Below, piece after piece: positions 25,420-38,340 of a DNA stretch of 64,000 nucleotides. Where the stretch lies: contig NZ_JAPEOQ010000001.1 of assembly GCF_026341035.1 (NCBI RefSeq), positions 2,418,001 to 2,482,000 on the forward strand. Direction: 5' to 3'. The DNA comes from Streptomyces sp. NBC_01016 (GTDB lineage Bacteria; Actinomycetota; Actinomycetes; Streptomycetales; Streptomycetaceae). The notes beneath the pieces are model-generated. The model made no database searches, was not told the origin of the DNA, and saw nothing but the letters and a program-made list of their open reading frames with translations. A program made the translations under genes and the position numbers. Position 1 is the stretch's first letter; every line of letters starts with the position of its first letter.

Positions 25420-26751
25420 GTGCGTGAATACCTGCTGACGCTCTGCATCACGGCCGCGGTGACCTATCTGCTCACAGGCCCGGTGCGGAAGTTCGCGATC
25501 GTGGCCGGCGCCATGCCGGAGATCCGTGCACGTGACGTGCACCGGGAGCCCACGCCGCGGCTCGGCGGTATCGCCATGTTCTTCGGCCTGTGCGCGGGCC
25601 TGCTCGTCGCCGATCACCTGACCAACCTGGACAAGGTCTTCGAGTCCTCGAACGAACCGCGGGCGCTGCTCTCCGGCGCCGCCCTGATCTGGCTGATCGG
25701 CGTCCTGGACGACAAGTTCGAGATCGACGCCCTCATCAAGCTCGGCGGCCAGATGATCGCTGCGGGCGTGATGGTGATGCAGGGCCTGACGATCCTTTGG
25801 CTGCCGATCCCCGGTGTGGGGACGGTGTCGCTGACGCAGTGGCAGGGGACCCTGCTCACCGTCGCGCTCGTCGTGATCACCATCAACGCGGTGAACTTCG
25901 TCGACGGCCTCGACGGGCTCGCGGCGGGCATGGTGTGCATCGCCGCCGCTGCGTTCTTCCTGTACGCGTACCGGATCTGGTACGGCTACGGCATCGAGTC
26001 CGCGGCCCCGGCCACGCTGTTCGCGGCGATCCTGATGGGCATGTGTCTGGGCTTCCTGCCGCACAACATCCATCCGGCCAGAATCTTCATGGGCGACTCG
26101 GGCTCCATGCTCATCGGCCTCGTCCTGGCGGCCGGCGCGATCTCCATCACAGGGCAGGTCGACCCGGACGCGCTCAAGCTCAACCTCGGCGGCTCCACCC
26201 GCGACACCACGCACGCGATGCTGCCCGTCTTCATCCCGCTGCTGATGCCGCTGACGATCATCGCGATCCCGTTCGCCGACCTCGTCCTCGCGATCGTGCG
26301 CCGCACCTGGAACGGGCAGTCGCCGTTCGCGGCGGACCGCGGGCATCTGCACCACCGGCTCCTGGAGATCGGCCACTCGCACTCCCGCGCGGTGCTGATC
26401 ATGTACTTCTGGTCGGGCCTCATCGCCTTCGGCGCGGTCGCCTACTCGGTGCACTCCGCGTCCGGGATGTGGGTCATGCTCACCATCGTCGCGCTGAGCT
26501 TCGTCGGGCTCGTCATGCTCCTGCTGCCGCGCTTCACGCCGCACGCGCCGCGCTGGGCCCAGCACTTGGTGCCGCCGCGCTACCGGCGACCGGCCGGGGG
26601 AGGGGACGGGGCGGCCGAGCCGTCCGAGGGCTCCGAGACGTCCGGCGGCGAACCGGACCGCGACCGGATCCCCGCGGGTGTCAACGGAGCGACGGCGATC
26701 GGCGCCCGTTCGCGCTTCACGGATCGGCGTAAGGCCGGAACGTCTCGTTGA
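25420..26751 (+). CDS. WecA/TagO-type undecaprenyl-phosphate glycosyl-1-phosphate transferase
   Basis: 443 aa polytopic membrane protein of the MraY/WecA family with about 11 helices. Motifs: VHREPTPRLGGIAMF, VLDDKFEIDAL, NAVNFVDGLDGLAAG, the conserved FMGDSGSMLIG and the cytoplasmic GHLHHRLLEIGHSH. It would transfer a sugar phosphate (commonly GlcNAc-1-P) to undecaprenyl phosphate, starting wall-polymer synthesis. The C-terminal about 60 residues are hydrophilic and variable. GTG 25420 (REYLLTLC) is chosen by homologue length, with GGGGAAG upstream; GTG 25381 is in frame. A -10 like TAGGGT is at 25375. Confidence 0.9.
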   Translation: MREYLLTLCITAAVTYLLTGPVRKFAIVAGAMPEIRARDVHREPTPRLGGIAMFFGLCAGLLVADHLTNLDKVFESSNEPRALLSGAALIWLIGVLDDKFEIDALIKLGGQMIAAGVMVMQGLTILWLPIPGVGTVSLTQWQGTLLTVALVVITINAVNFVDGLDGLAAGMVCIAAAAFFLYAYRIWYGYGIESAAPATLFAAILMGMCLGFLPHNIHPARIFMGDSGSMLIGLVLAAGAISITGQVDPDALKLNLGGSTRDTTHAMLPVFIPLLMPLTIIAIPFADLVLAIVRRTWNGQSPFAADRGHLHHRLLEIGHSHSRAVLIMYFWSGLIAFGAVAYSVHSASGMWVMLTIVALSFVGLVMLLLPRFTPHAPRWAQHLVPPRYRRPAGGGDGAAEPSEGSETSGGEPDRDRIPAGVNGATAIGARSRFTDRRKAGTSR

Positions 26752-26884
26752 CGCGGGCGATCACGAAGTCCGAAATGAGCCCAATACCAGACATGTTGGC
26801 CTCGTGCGTGCACAGACGCGCAGGATCCCCCTCACGTGTGACGGTTGGCACACCTTCTAGGTAAAGACCGCATCAAATAGTTTG

Positions 26885-26893
26885 TGATACCGT
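26885..26893 (+). promoter_or_regulatory. Extended -10 candidate for the atp operon
   Basis: TGATACCGT (TG-n-TACCGT) lies about 130 nt before atpI. The 273-nt gap between the WecA-type gene and atpI holds no gene that I can see. Confidence 0.4.
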
Positions 26894-27024
26894 TCACGAA
26901 GCCAGGGGGAGGGCCGAAAGGCCTTAGTGCAACGGCCATTTGGCCCGAATCGGACTGCCGAATCCCCGGACTACGCTCGTCCATGACGACACCCTGCCCC
27001 ACACCAGTAAGCGGAGTTGCCGCC

Positions 27025-27483
27025 ATGCCGTCCAATGACGCACGGACCCTTCTTCAAGCCGTCGTACCAACCGCTGTCGCGGGCGTGATTGCCGCGGTGA
27101 TCAGTGGTGTGGTTGCGGGCGGCAAGGGGGCCATCGGTGCGCTGGTCGGTGCTCTTGTGGTCATCGTGTTCATGGGCCTCGGGCAGCTCGTGCTGATCCG
27201 CACGGCAAAATCGCTTCCGCAGCTGTTCCAGGCGATGGGGCTGATGCTCTACGTCGCCCAGCTGCTGCTGCTCTTGATCTTCGTGGCAGTCTTCAAGGAC
27301 ACGACTCTCTTCAATCCCAAGACCTTTGCCATCGCGCTGGTGGTCTCGACCGTCGTGTGGATGGCAGCCCAGGCCCGCGCTCACATGAAGGCCAAGATTT
27401 TCTATATCGATCCCGAGTCGGCGCCCGGATCCAAGGGGTCCGGAAGCAGCGAAAGGGACGAGAAGACCGGGTCGTCATCGTGA
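27025..27483 (+). CDS. atpI: ATP synthase assembly/accessory protein I
   Basis: 152 aa small membrane protein with four hydrophobic helices (AVVPTAVAGVIAAVISGVV, GALVGALVVIVFMGLGQLVLI, AMGLMLYVAQLLLLLIFVAVF, TFAIALVVSTVVWMAAQARAH) and a charged tail. Its position before atpB identifies it; AtpI helps c-ring assembly in other bacteria. ATG 27025 follows GCGGAG; an in-frame ATG at 26983 would add 14 residues. A 225-nt gap to atpB holds no ORF, only an extended -10 like TGCTATCGT at 27519. Confidence 0.82.
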   Translation: MPSNDARTLLQAVVPTAVAGVIAAVISGVVAGGKGAIGALVGALVVIVFMGLGQLVLIRTAKSLPQLFQAMGLMLYVAQLLLLLIFVAVFKDTTLFNPKTFAIALVVSTVVWMAAQARAHMKAKIFYIDPESAPGSKGSGSSERDEKTGSSS

Positions 27484-27708
27484 GAGGTAGGGCCGGGATA
27501 AGCGCCCGTTCGTCGGGCTGCTATCGTCCGGTGCCAACTGCGGCATCGCCGGCGCGGGCACGAGAGCTGACGCCTGCACGATCGCGAGGCTCACTGCCTG
27601 CCCGCCGCCCCCACGCCCGAAACACCAGACCGGTGCCGATCCGCGGCTGCGCGCCGCACCGACACAACGAGGTTGCCGTACTTATGCGTCACGCCGAAGG
27701 AGCCCGCG

Positions 27709-28527
27709 GTGAGTGCTGACACGACCCAGCTCGCCTTTGACTGGAGCTGTCGGATCATGTCCGACAACGGATGCGGCTTCCCGGCGCCGGGCCTGCACTC
27801 CTTCCTGTTCGAACCGATTGCCGACTTCGGCTGGTTCTACTTCAACAAGGTGATGCTGCTCGCTCTCATCACCACGGTCATCATCTGCTGGTTCTTCTAC
27901 GTCGCGTTCGGCCGCTCGAAGGTCGTGCCCGGCAAGATCCAGATGATCGGTGAGGCCGGCTACGACTTCGTCCGCCGCAACATCGTCTACGAGACGCTGG
28001 GCAAGCGCGAGGGCGAGAAGTACGTCCCGATCATGGTCTCGCTGTTCTTCTTCATCTGGATCATGAACGTCTGGTCGGTCGTCCCGCTGGCTCAGTTCCC
28101 GGTCGGATCGGTCATTGCCTACCCGATCGTCCTCGCGGCCATCGTGTACCTGATCTGGGTGCCGCTGACTTTCAAGCGCCATGGTTTCGTGGGCGGTTGG
28201 AAGAACATCACCGGCTACGACAACTCGCTCGGCCCGATCAAGTGGCTGGTCTCGTTCATCGAGTTCTTCTCGAACCTGCTGGTCCGCCCGTTCACGCACG
28301 CGGTCCGACTCTTCGCGAACATGTTCGCGGGTCACCTGATGCTGGTGATGTTCACCGTCGCCTCCTGGTACCTGCTGAACAGCTGGATGATCCCGGCCGC
28401 GGGTGTCTCCTTCGTCATGACGATGGTCATGATCCTCTTCGAGCTTTTCGTGCAGGCCGTCCAGGCATACGTCTTCGTGCTGCTGGCCTGCTCGTACATT
28501 CAGGGCGCTCTCGCCGAGCACCACTGA
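27709..28527 (+). CDS. atpB: ATP synthase Fo subunit a
   Basis: 272 aa, six membrane helices. Subunit a forms the proton half-channels; the essential Arg lies in FTHAVRLFANMFAGH near residue 200, followed by the conserved ELFVQAVQAYVFVLLACSYI helix. GTG 27709 is chosen because GAAGGAG lies 8 nt upstream; the frame is open to 27673. First structural gene of the atpBEFHAGDC cluster. Confidence 0.97.
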   Translation: MSADTTQLAFDWSCRIMSDNGCGFPAPGLHSFLFEPIADFGWFYFNKVMLLALITTVIICWFFYVAFGRSKVVPGKIQMIGEAGYDFVRRNIVYETLGKREGEKYVPIMVSLFFFIWIMNVWSVVPLAQFPVGSVIAYPIVLAAIVYLIWVPLTFKRHGFVGGWKNITGYDNSLGPIKWLVSFIEFFSNLLVRPFTHAVRLFANMFAGHLMLVMFTVASWYLLNSWMIPAAGVSFVMTMVMILFELFVQAVQAYVFVLLACSYIQGALAEHH

Positions 28528-28584
28528 GCTGCACCCGTCCAACCACCCCAGGTCGTCCGGTGGACAACCCCCACCGGTTCGTAA

Positions 28585-28842
<258 letters not shown>

Positions 28843-28879
28843 TTTCTGTACCTGACACGATTCGACGAAAGGCACTGAT

Positions 28880-29428
28880 GTGATCGCCAACCTGGTTGCA
28901 CTCGCGGCCGAGGAGGAGCAGAGCCCGCTCGTCCCGCCCGGTCCCGAGCTGCTCATTGGCACCCTTGCCTTCGCCATCGTCTTCTTCGTCTTCGCCAAGA
29001 AGCTCCTCCCGCGTATCAACAAGACGCTGGAAGAGCGCCACGCGAAGATCGAAGGCGGTATCGAGAAGGCCGAGGCGCTTCAGACCGAGGCCCAGAGCGT
29101 GCTCGAGCAGTACAAGGCTCAGCTCGCCGAGGCCCGGCACGAGGCCGCGCGGCTGCGCCAGGAGGCGCAGGAGCAGGGTGCCGCGCTCATCGCCGAGATG
29201 CGTGCGGAGGGTCAGCGGCAGCGTGAGGAGATCATCGCCGCCGGCCACTCGCAGATCGAGGCCGACCGCAAGGCCGCCGCTCAGGCGCTGCGTCAGGACG
29301 TGGGCCTGCTGGCCACCGACCTGGCCGGCAAGCTTGTCGGCGAGTCCCTCGAGGACACCGCCCGGCAGTCGCGCACGATCGACCGCTTCCTCGACGAGCT
29401 CGAGGAGAAGGAAGAGGCTGCACGATGA
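28880..29428 (+). CDS. atpF: ATP synthase Fo subunit b
   Basis: 182 aa peripheral stalk subunit: one N-terminal helix (ELLIGTLAFAIVFFVFAKKLLP) then a long charged coiled coil rich in Glu, Ala and Arg. GTG 28880 follows GAAAGG. Its stop overlaps the atpH start by ATGA. Confidence 0.97.
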   Translation: MIANLVALAAEEEQSPLVPPGPELLIGTLAFAIVFFVFAKKLLPRINKTLEERHAKIEGGIEKAEALQTEAQSVLEQYKAQLAEARHEAARLRQEAQEQGAALIAEMRAEGQRQREEIIAAGHSQIEADRKAAAQALRQDVGLLATDLAGKLVGESLEDTARQSRTIDRFLDELEEKEEAAR

Positions 29429-30246
29429 CCGCCCACGGAGCGAGCCGCGAGGCACTGGCCGCCGCGCGTGAGCGTCTGGACGCGCTGACCGACAACACGT
29501 CGGTCGACGCCAAGGCGCTCGCCGGCGACCTGGCCTCGGTGACCGCGCTGCTGCAGCGCGAGGTCAGCCTGCGACGGGTCCTGACCGACCCGGCTCAGGC
29601 CGGTGAGGCCAAGGCCGAGCTCGCGAGCCGCCTGCTCGGCGGCCAGGTCGGCGGCGAGACCGTCGACCTGGTGTCCGGCCTGGTCCGCTCCCGGTGGTCG
29701 GCCTCCCGCGACCTGGTCGACTCCCTCGAGGAGCTGGCCAACACCGCGGACCTGACCGCGGCGCAGAAGAGCGGTGAACTCGACGACGTCGAGGACGAGC
29801 TGTTCCGGTTCGGCCGGATCGTCTCCTCCAACACCGAGCTGCGCGCCGCACTGACCGACAAGTCCGCTTCGAACTCGGCCAAGGGCGAGCTCGTCAAGCA
29901 GCTGCTCGACGGCCGGGCCAAGCCCACCACCGAGCGGATCGTCGGCCGTCTTGTGACCGCGCCGCGGGGACGTAGCCTGGAAGCGGGACTCGAGTCCCTC
30001 TCCAAGCTCGCCGCCGAGCGTCGCGAGCGCATGGTGGCGGTCGTCACCACCGCGGTGCCGCTGAGCGACGCGCAGAAGCAGCGTCTGGGTGCGTCCCTGG
30101 CGAAGCTCTACGGGCGTCAGATGCACCTGAACCTGGACGTGGACCCCGAGGTCCTCGGCGGGATCAAGGTGCAGGTGGGTGACGAGGTCATCAACGGCTC
30201 GATCGCGGACCGCATCGAGGAGGCCGGCCGCCGTATGGCCGGCTGA
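29425..30246 (+). CDS. atpH: ATP synthase F1 subunit delta
   Basis: 273 aa, the long actinobacterial delta. The usual OSCP-type N-terminal bundle plus a C-terminal VVTTAVPLSDAQKQRLGASLAKLYGRQ and GGIKVQVGDEVINGSIADRI. It is not fused to b, unlike mycobacterial b-delta. Coupled to atpF. Confidence 0.96.
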   Translation: MTAHGASREALAAARERLDALTDNTSVDAKALAGDLASVTALLQREVSLRRVLTDPAQAGEAKAELASRLLGGQVGGETVDLVSGLVRSRWSASRDLVDSLEELANTADLTAAQKSGELDDVEDELFRFGRIVSSNTELRAALTDKSASNSAKGELVKQLLDGRAKPTTERIVGRLVTAPRGRSLEAGLESLSKLAAERRERMVAVVTTAVPLSDAQKQRLGASLAKLYGRQMHLNLDVDPEVLGGIKVQVGDEVINGSIADRIEEAGRRMAG

Positions 30247-30300
30247 CCGCAACAAGCTCAACACGTACGACTACGGCCCTAGTTGGGCCGTGCAGAGGAT

Positions 30301-30330
30301 TCCTGGGGGCTGACCCCAGACCCCCCAAGA
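30301..30330 (+). repeat. G/C-block repeat between atpH and atpA
   Basis: CCTGGGGGCTGACCCCAGAC then CCCCCAAG, similar to the block at 21594. It is flanked by GTTGGGCC (30283-30290) and GGCCCAAC, which can close an outer stem. The 120-nt gap holds nothing else. Confidence 0.5.
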
Positions 30331-30366
30331 ACACTTCGGGCCCAACAAGGAGAGCAGGGAACCCAG

Positions 30367-31956
30367 ATGGCGGAGCTCACGATCCGGCCGGAGGAGATCC
30401 GGGACGCGCTGGAGAACTTTGTCCAGGCGTACAAGCCGGACGCGGCCTCGCGCGAGGAGGTCGGTACGGTCACCCTTGCCGGCGACGGCATCGCGAAGGT
30501 CGAGGGCCTCCCCTCGGCCATGGCCAACGAACTGCTGAAGTTCGAGGACGGCACCCTCGGCCTCGCGCTCAACCTGGAAGAGCGCGAGATCGGCGCCATC
30601 GTCCTGGGCGAGTTCAGCGGCGTCGAGGAGGGACAGCCGGTCACGCGTACCGGCGAGGTCCTGTCCGTCGGCGTCGGCGAGGGCTACCTGGGTCGCGTCG
30701 TCGACCCGCTCGGCGCCCCGATCGACGGTCTCGGCGAGATCGAGACCAGCGGTCGTCGCGCCCTCGAGCTGCAGGCCCCGGGCGTCATGGCCCGTAAGTC
30801 GGTCCACGAGCCGATGGAGACCGGCTACAAGGCCGTCGACGCGATGACCCCCGTCGGCCGTGGTCAGCGTCAGCTGATCATTGGTGACCGCCAGACCGGC
30901 AAGACCGCCCTGGCCGTCGACACGATCATCAACCAGCGTGACAACTGGCGCACCGGCGACCCGAACAAGCAGGTCCGCTGCGTCTACGTCGCCGTCGGTC
31001 AGAAGGGCTCCACCATCGCCTCCGTGCGTGGTGCGCTCGAAGAGGCCGGTGCGCTGGAGTACACGACCATCGTCGCCGCCCCGGCGTCCGACCCGGCCGG
31101 CTTCAAGTACCTGGCGCCGTACACCGGTTCGGCCATCGGCCAGCAGTGGATGTACGAGGGCAAGCACGTCCTCATCATCTTCGACGACCTCTCGAAGCAG
31201 GCCGACGCCTACCGCGCCGTGTCCCTGCTGCTCCGCCGCCCGCCGGGGCGCGAGGCCTACCCGGGTGACGTCTTCTACCTGCACTCCCGTCTGCTCGAGC
31301 GCTGCGCGAAGCTCTCGGACGAGATGGGCGCCGGTTCGATGACGGGTCTGCCGATCGTGGAGACCAAGGCGAATGACGTCTCGGCGTTCATTCCGACCAA
31401 CGTCATCTCCATCACCGACGGCCAGTGCTTCCTGGAGTCCGACCTGTTCAACGCCGGCCAGCGTCCGGCCCTGAACGTCGGTATCTCGGTCTCGCGTGTG
31501 GGTGGTTCCGCCCAGCACAAGGCCATGAAGCAGGTCTCCGGCCGACTCCGTCTGGACCTGGCCCAGTACCGCGAGCTGGAGGCGTTCGCCGCCTTCGGTT
31601 CCGACCTGGACGCCGCGTCGAAGGCGCAGCTGGAGCGCGGTCAGCGTCTCGTCGAGCTGCTGAAGCAGGCTCAGTACGAGCCGATGGCCACCGAGGACCA
31701 GGTCGTCTCCGTCTGGGCCGGTACCAACGGCAAGATGGACGAGGTGCCGGTCTCCGACATCCGCCGCTTCGAGAAGGAGCTCCTGGAGCACCTGCACCGC
31801 AAGGAGCAGGGCCTCATGACCTCCATCAAGGAGGGCGGCAAGATGTCGAACGACACCATCCAGGCCATCGACGAGGCCGTCGCCGACTTCAAGAAGCAGT
31901 TCGAGACCTCGGACGGGAAGCTTCTCGGCGAGGACGCTCCGGCCGCCGCCAAGTGA
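30367..31956 (+). CDS. atpA: ATP synthase F1 subunit alpha
   Basis: 529 aa. Non-catalytic nucleotide-binding subunit: Walker A GDRQTGKT near 175, [17 protein letters not shown], and the alpha signature PAISVG-type region [20 protein letters not shown] 30367 is chosen as [11 protein letters not shown] is the usual start; upstream frame is the repeat. Confidence 0.98.
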   Translation: MAELTIRPEEIRDALENFVQAYKPDAASREEVGTVTLAGDGIAKVEGLPSAMANELLKFEDGTLGLALNLEEREIGAIVLGEFSGVEEGQPVTRTGEVLSVGVGEGYLGRVVDPLGAPIDGLGEIETSGRRALELQAPGVMARKSVHEPMETGYKAVDAMTPVGRGQRQLIIGDRQTGKTALAVDTIINQRDNWRTGDPNKQVRCVYVAVGQKGSTIASVRGALEEAGALEYTTIVAAPASDPAGFKYLAPYTGSAIGQQWMYEGKHVLIIFDDLSKQADAYRAVSLLLRRPPGREAYPGDVFYLHSRLLERCAKLSDEMGAGSMTGLPIVETKANDVSAFIPTNVISITDGQCFLESDLFNAGQRPALNVGISVSRVGGSAQHKAMKQVSGRLRLDLAQYRELEAFAAFGSDLDAASKAQLERGQRLVELLKQAQYEPMATEDQVVSVWAGTNGKMDEVPVSDIRRFEKELLEHLHRKEQGLMTSIKEGGKMSNDTIQAIDEAVADFKKQFETSDGKLLGEDAPAAAK

Positions 31957-31977
31957 CGTAAGGAAGGGACCTGACTC

Positions 31978-34340
<2,363 letters not shown>

Positions 34341-34354
34341 GCTGCACAGCTCCA

Positions 34355-34384
34355 GGGAGGGCCGGGGTGCGTCCCGGCCCTCCC
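34355..34384 (+). terminator. Perfect hairpin between atpD and atpC
   Basis: GGGAGGGCCGGG / CCCGGCCCTCCC, 12 bp with a 6-nt loop, 14 nt after the atpD stop. No T-run. It may stabilise the upstream mRNA or reduce read-through into atpC. Confidence 0.6.
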
Positions 34385-34395
34385 GCAACGCCCAC

Positions 34396-34401
34396 TAGAC
34401 T
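34396..34401 (+). promoter_or_regulatory. -10 candidate for a separate atpC promoter
   Basis: TAGACT just after the intercistronic hairpin, 55 nt before the atpC start. A CACCCGGC/GCCGGGTG hairpin lies between it and the ribosome site. Confidence 0.4.
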
Positions 34402-34455
34402 TTGAACCGACACCCGGCAGCGAGTGCCGCCGGGTGGTGACCCGAGGAGCCCACC

Positions 34456-34830
34456 TTGGCTGCTGAGCTGCACGTCGAGCTCGTCGCCGCGGACCGTAGT
34501 GTCTGGTCCGGCGAGGCCACCCTGGTCGTCGCGCGTACCACGTCCGGCGACATCGGCGTCATGCCCGGTCACCAGCCGCTGCTCGGTGTGCTGGAGTCGG
34601 GGCCCGTGACGATCCGTACGACGGACGGGGGAACGGTCGTGGCGGCTGTCCACGGCGGTTTCGTCTCGTTCGCCGACAACAAGCTGTCCCTGCTGGCCGA
34701 GATCGCCGAGCTTTCGGACGAGATCGACGCCCAGCGGGCGGAGCGGGCGCTGGAGCGCGCGAAGTCGGACGCGGACGCGTCGGCCGAGCGTCGTGCCGAC
34801 GTTCGACTCCGTACGGTGGCGGCGCGCTGA
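34456..34830 (+). CDS. atpC: ATP synthase F1 subunit epsilon
   Basis: 124 aa. The N-terminal beta-sandwich (LHVELVAADRSVWSGEATLV, GDIGVMPGHQPLLGVLESG) is complete; the C-terminal helical part is ERALERAKSDADA, short as in actinobacteria. TTG start with CGAGGAGC upstream. Separated from atpD by 115 nt holding a hairpin and a promoter candidate. Confidence 0.96.
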   Translation: MAAELHVELVAADRSVWSGEATLVVARTTSGDIGVMPGHQPLLGVLESGPVTIRTTDGGTVVAAVHGGFVSFADNKLSLLAEIAELSDEIDAQRAERALERAKSDADASAERRADVRLRTVAAR

Positions 34831-34852
34831 ATCCAGCGAGCCACATGATGTA

Positions 34853-34905
34853 CCTCAGCCGCGGCCCAGGCCGGAGATAATCTCCGGACCGGGTCGCGGC
34901 TGAGG
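34853..34905 (+). terminator. Large hairpin terminating the atp operon
   Basis: CCTCAGCCGCG pairs with CGCGGCTGAGG, enclosing CCGGAGAT/ATCTCCGG. Begins 22 nt after atpC. A TTTTT tract lies at 34926. Confidence 0.8.
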
Positions 34906-34990
34906 CGATCTACCGGTAGTTGCTGTTTTTGCTGTTCCGTTATCAGGCATTCGGCGCCTGATCGGTCGAGAAGCGAGGAGGTCGGTGCAG

Positions 34991-35446
34991 ATGGTCCTCG
35001 TTCTCGTGCTGTGCGTAGTCGCGATCGTCGTACTCGTGGTGGTGGGGCTTGTCGCCTTCGGAGTGCGGCGGCGGCTCATTCAGCGGTCCGGCGGGACGTT
35101 CGACTGCTCGTTGCGGTGGGATGCGCCGGGGCCCGATGCGGATGATGCGTCCGGTAAAGGGTGGGGTTACGGGATCGCCCGCTACAACGGGGACCGGGTC
35201 GAGTGGTTCCGGGTCTTCTCGTATGCGCCTCGTCCGAAGCGGATTCTGGAGCGGGCGGCGATCGAGGTCACCGGGCGGCGGGCGCCCGAGGGTGAGGAGG
35301 AGCTTGCGCTCCTCTCCGACGCGATCGTCCTCGCGTGTACGCATCGCGGTACGCGTCTCGAACTCGCCATGAGCGAAGACGCGCTCACCGGTTTCCTGGC
35401 CTGGCTCGAGGCAGCCCCTCCCGGCCAGCGCGTCAACGTGGCGTAA
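34991..35446 (+). CDS. DUF2550 family membrane-anchored protein
   Basis: 151 aa. One N-terminal membrane helix (VLVLVLCVVAIVVLVVVGLV) followed by a cytoplasmic-type domain with RRRLIQRSGGTFDCSLRW, GWGYGIARYNGDRVEWFRVFS and ALTGFLAWLEAAPPGQRVNVA. This is the conserved actinobacterial DUF2550 gene normally found just after atpC; function unknown. ATG 34991 is preferred since AGGAGG ends 9 nt upstream; GTG 34985 is only 3 nt away from it. Confidence 0.85.
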   Translation: MVLVLVLCVVAIVVLVVVGLVAFGVRRRLIQRSGGTFDCSLRWDAPGPDADDASGKGWGYGIARYNGDRVEWFRVFSYAPRPKRILERAAIEVTGRRAPEGEEELALLSDAIVLACTHRGTRLELAMSEDALTGFLAWLEAAPPGQRVNVA

Positions 35447-35456
35447 CCCTTCTCTT

Positions 35457-35582
35457 CCCCCACCCCACCCCTTCCCGAAAGCCCTCAATCGCCGGGCGGG
35501 CTCTAAATAGAGCCCGCCCGGCGATTGAGGGCAATCTTTAGAGCCGGTCCGGCAGGACTTTCGGGAAGGGGTGGGGTGGGGG
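35457..35582. repeat. Two-tier nested palindrome between convergent genes
   Basis: Inner perfect 25-bp arms 35481-35505 and 35508-35532 (GCCCTCAATCGCCGGGCGGG...) with a 2-nt loop. Outer perfect 25-bp arms 35457-35481 and 35558-35582 (CCCTTCCCGAAAG / CTTTCGGGAAGGG and flanks). A 25-nt asymmetric insert lies on the right. It can act as a bidirectional terminator. Confidence 0.9.
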
Positions 35583-35593
35583 AGATGCTTGGA

Positions 35594-35634
35594 GAAGCCG
35601 GGCCCACGGGGGGCGTTCCCGTGGGGCCGGCTTC
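35594..35634. terminator. Hairpin terminator downstream of chiC
   Basis: GAAGCCGGGCCCACGGG / CCCGTGGGGCCGGCTTC, 17 bp with one G-G mismatch and a 7-nt loop, 15 nt past the chiC stop on the minus strand. Confidence 0.8.
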
Positions 35635-35648
35635 GGTTTGGGGTGGGG

Positions 35649-37508
<1,860 letters not shown>

Positions 37509-37604
37509 CGGTGCTCCTTGGGAGGTCCTGGGTTCGTGAAGGGGGTGGAACCCTGCGACGCCCATGAGCACCGGAGTGGGGGGTGTGCTCACCGCAGTGC
37601 GGCG

Positions 37605-37644
37605 AGAATAGAAAGGTCTGGACCAGCGGTCAAGGTCTAAACCA
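37605..37644 (-). promoter_or_regulatory. chiC promoter with chitinase direct repeats (DasR-type sites)
   Basis: On the minus strand TGGTTTAGACCT (37644-37633) and TGGTCCAGACCT (37625-37614) are direct repeats, followed by TATTCT (37610-37605) as -10. Such 12-bp repeats are known in Streptomyces chitinase promoters, and TGGTCTAGACCA is the DasR-type core. Confidence 0.8.
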
Positions 37645-37686
37645 ATCACGGCTTTCGGCCAAGTTCCGCGCAGCAGCTCAGAGGGC

Positions 37687-38340
37687 CTACAGGCCCAACT
37701 CCTGTGCCAGTACGGCCGCTTGGACTCGGCTACGCAGTTCCAGCTTGCCGAGCAGGCGGCTGACGTGGGTCTTCACCGTCGCCTCCGCCATGTCGAGACG
37801 TACCGCGATCTCCGCGTTCGACAGTCCCTCGCCGAGACGGCCGAGCACCTCCCGCTCGCGCCGGGTCAGGGTCTCCAACTCCGGGGGAGCGGCCATCGGT
37901 TCGGGCTTTCCGGGGCTCGCCGCGAACTCGGCGATCAGGCGGCGCGTCACGGCCGGGGCGATCATCCCCTCGCCGCGCGCCACCGTCCGTACGCCCTCGA
38001 TCAGGTCCTTCGCGTCCGTGTTCTTCAGCAGGAACCCCGACGCGCCCGCGCGCAGCGCCCCGAACACGTACGCGTCGAGGTCGAAGGTGGTCAGCATGAG
38101 CACGTCCGCGAGGCCTTCGGCGACGACCTCGCGCGTGGCCGAAACCCCGTCGAGCCGGGGCATCTGGACGTCCATCAGGACCAGATTGGGCCGGAGTTCG
38201 CGGGCGAGGGACACTGCCCGCTCGCCGTCCTCGGCCTCGCCGACGACCTCGATGTCGGGCGCGCTGTTCAGGATGAGCACGAGCCCGGCCCGTACGGCGG
38301 ACTGGTCCTCGGCGACGAGTACGCGGATCACGGAGGTCAC
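37687..38340 (-). CDS. chiR: NarL-family response regulator (chitinase regulation)
   Basis: 217 aa. Receiver domain with phosphoacceptor Asp in PNLVLMDVQMPRLDG near residue 56 and Lys in GFLLKNTDAKDL; a LuxR-type helix-turn-helix at the C-terminus (LTRREREVLGRLGEGLSNAEIA...ATVKTHVSRLLGKL). GTG 38340 overlaps the kinase stop by GTGA. By position and family it is ChiR, which with ChiS controls chiC in Streptomyces (known for S. coelicolor and S. lividans). Confidence 0.93.
   Translation of the reverse strand: MTSVIRVLVAEDQSAVRAGLVLILNSAPDIEVVGEAEDGERAVSLARELRPNLVLMDVQMPRLDGVSATREVVAEGLADVLMLTTFDLDAYVFGALRAGASGFLLKNTDAKDLIEGVRTVARGEGMIAPAVTRRLIAEFAASPGKPEPMAAPPELETLTRREREVLGRLGEGLSNAEIAVRLDMAEATVKTHVSRLLGKLELRSRVQAAVLAQELGL

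Noticed and set aside
30247..30366. Missing small gene between atpH and atpA
   Set aside because: The gap is filled by a G/C-block repeat with hairpins; no start, ribosome site or plausible frame.
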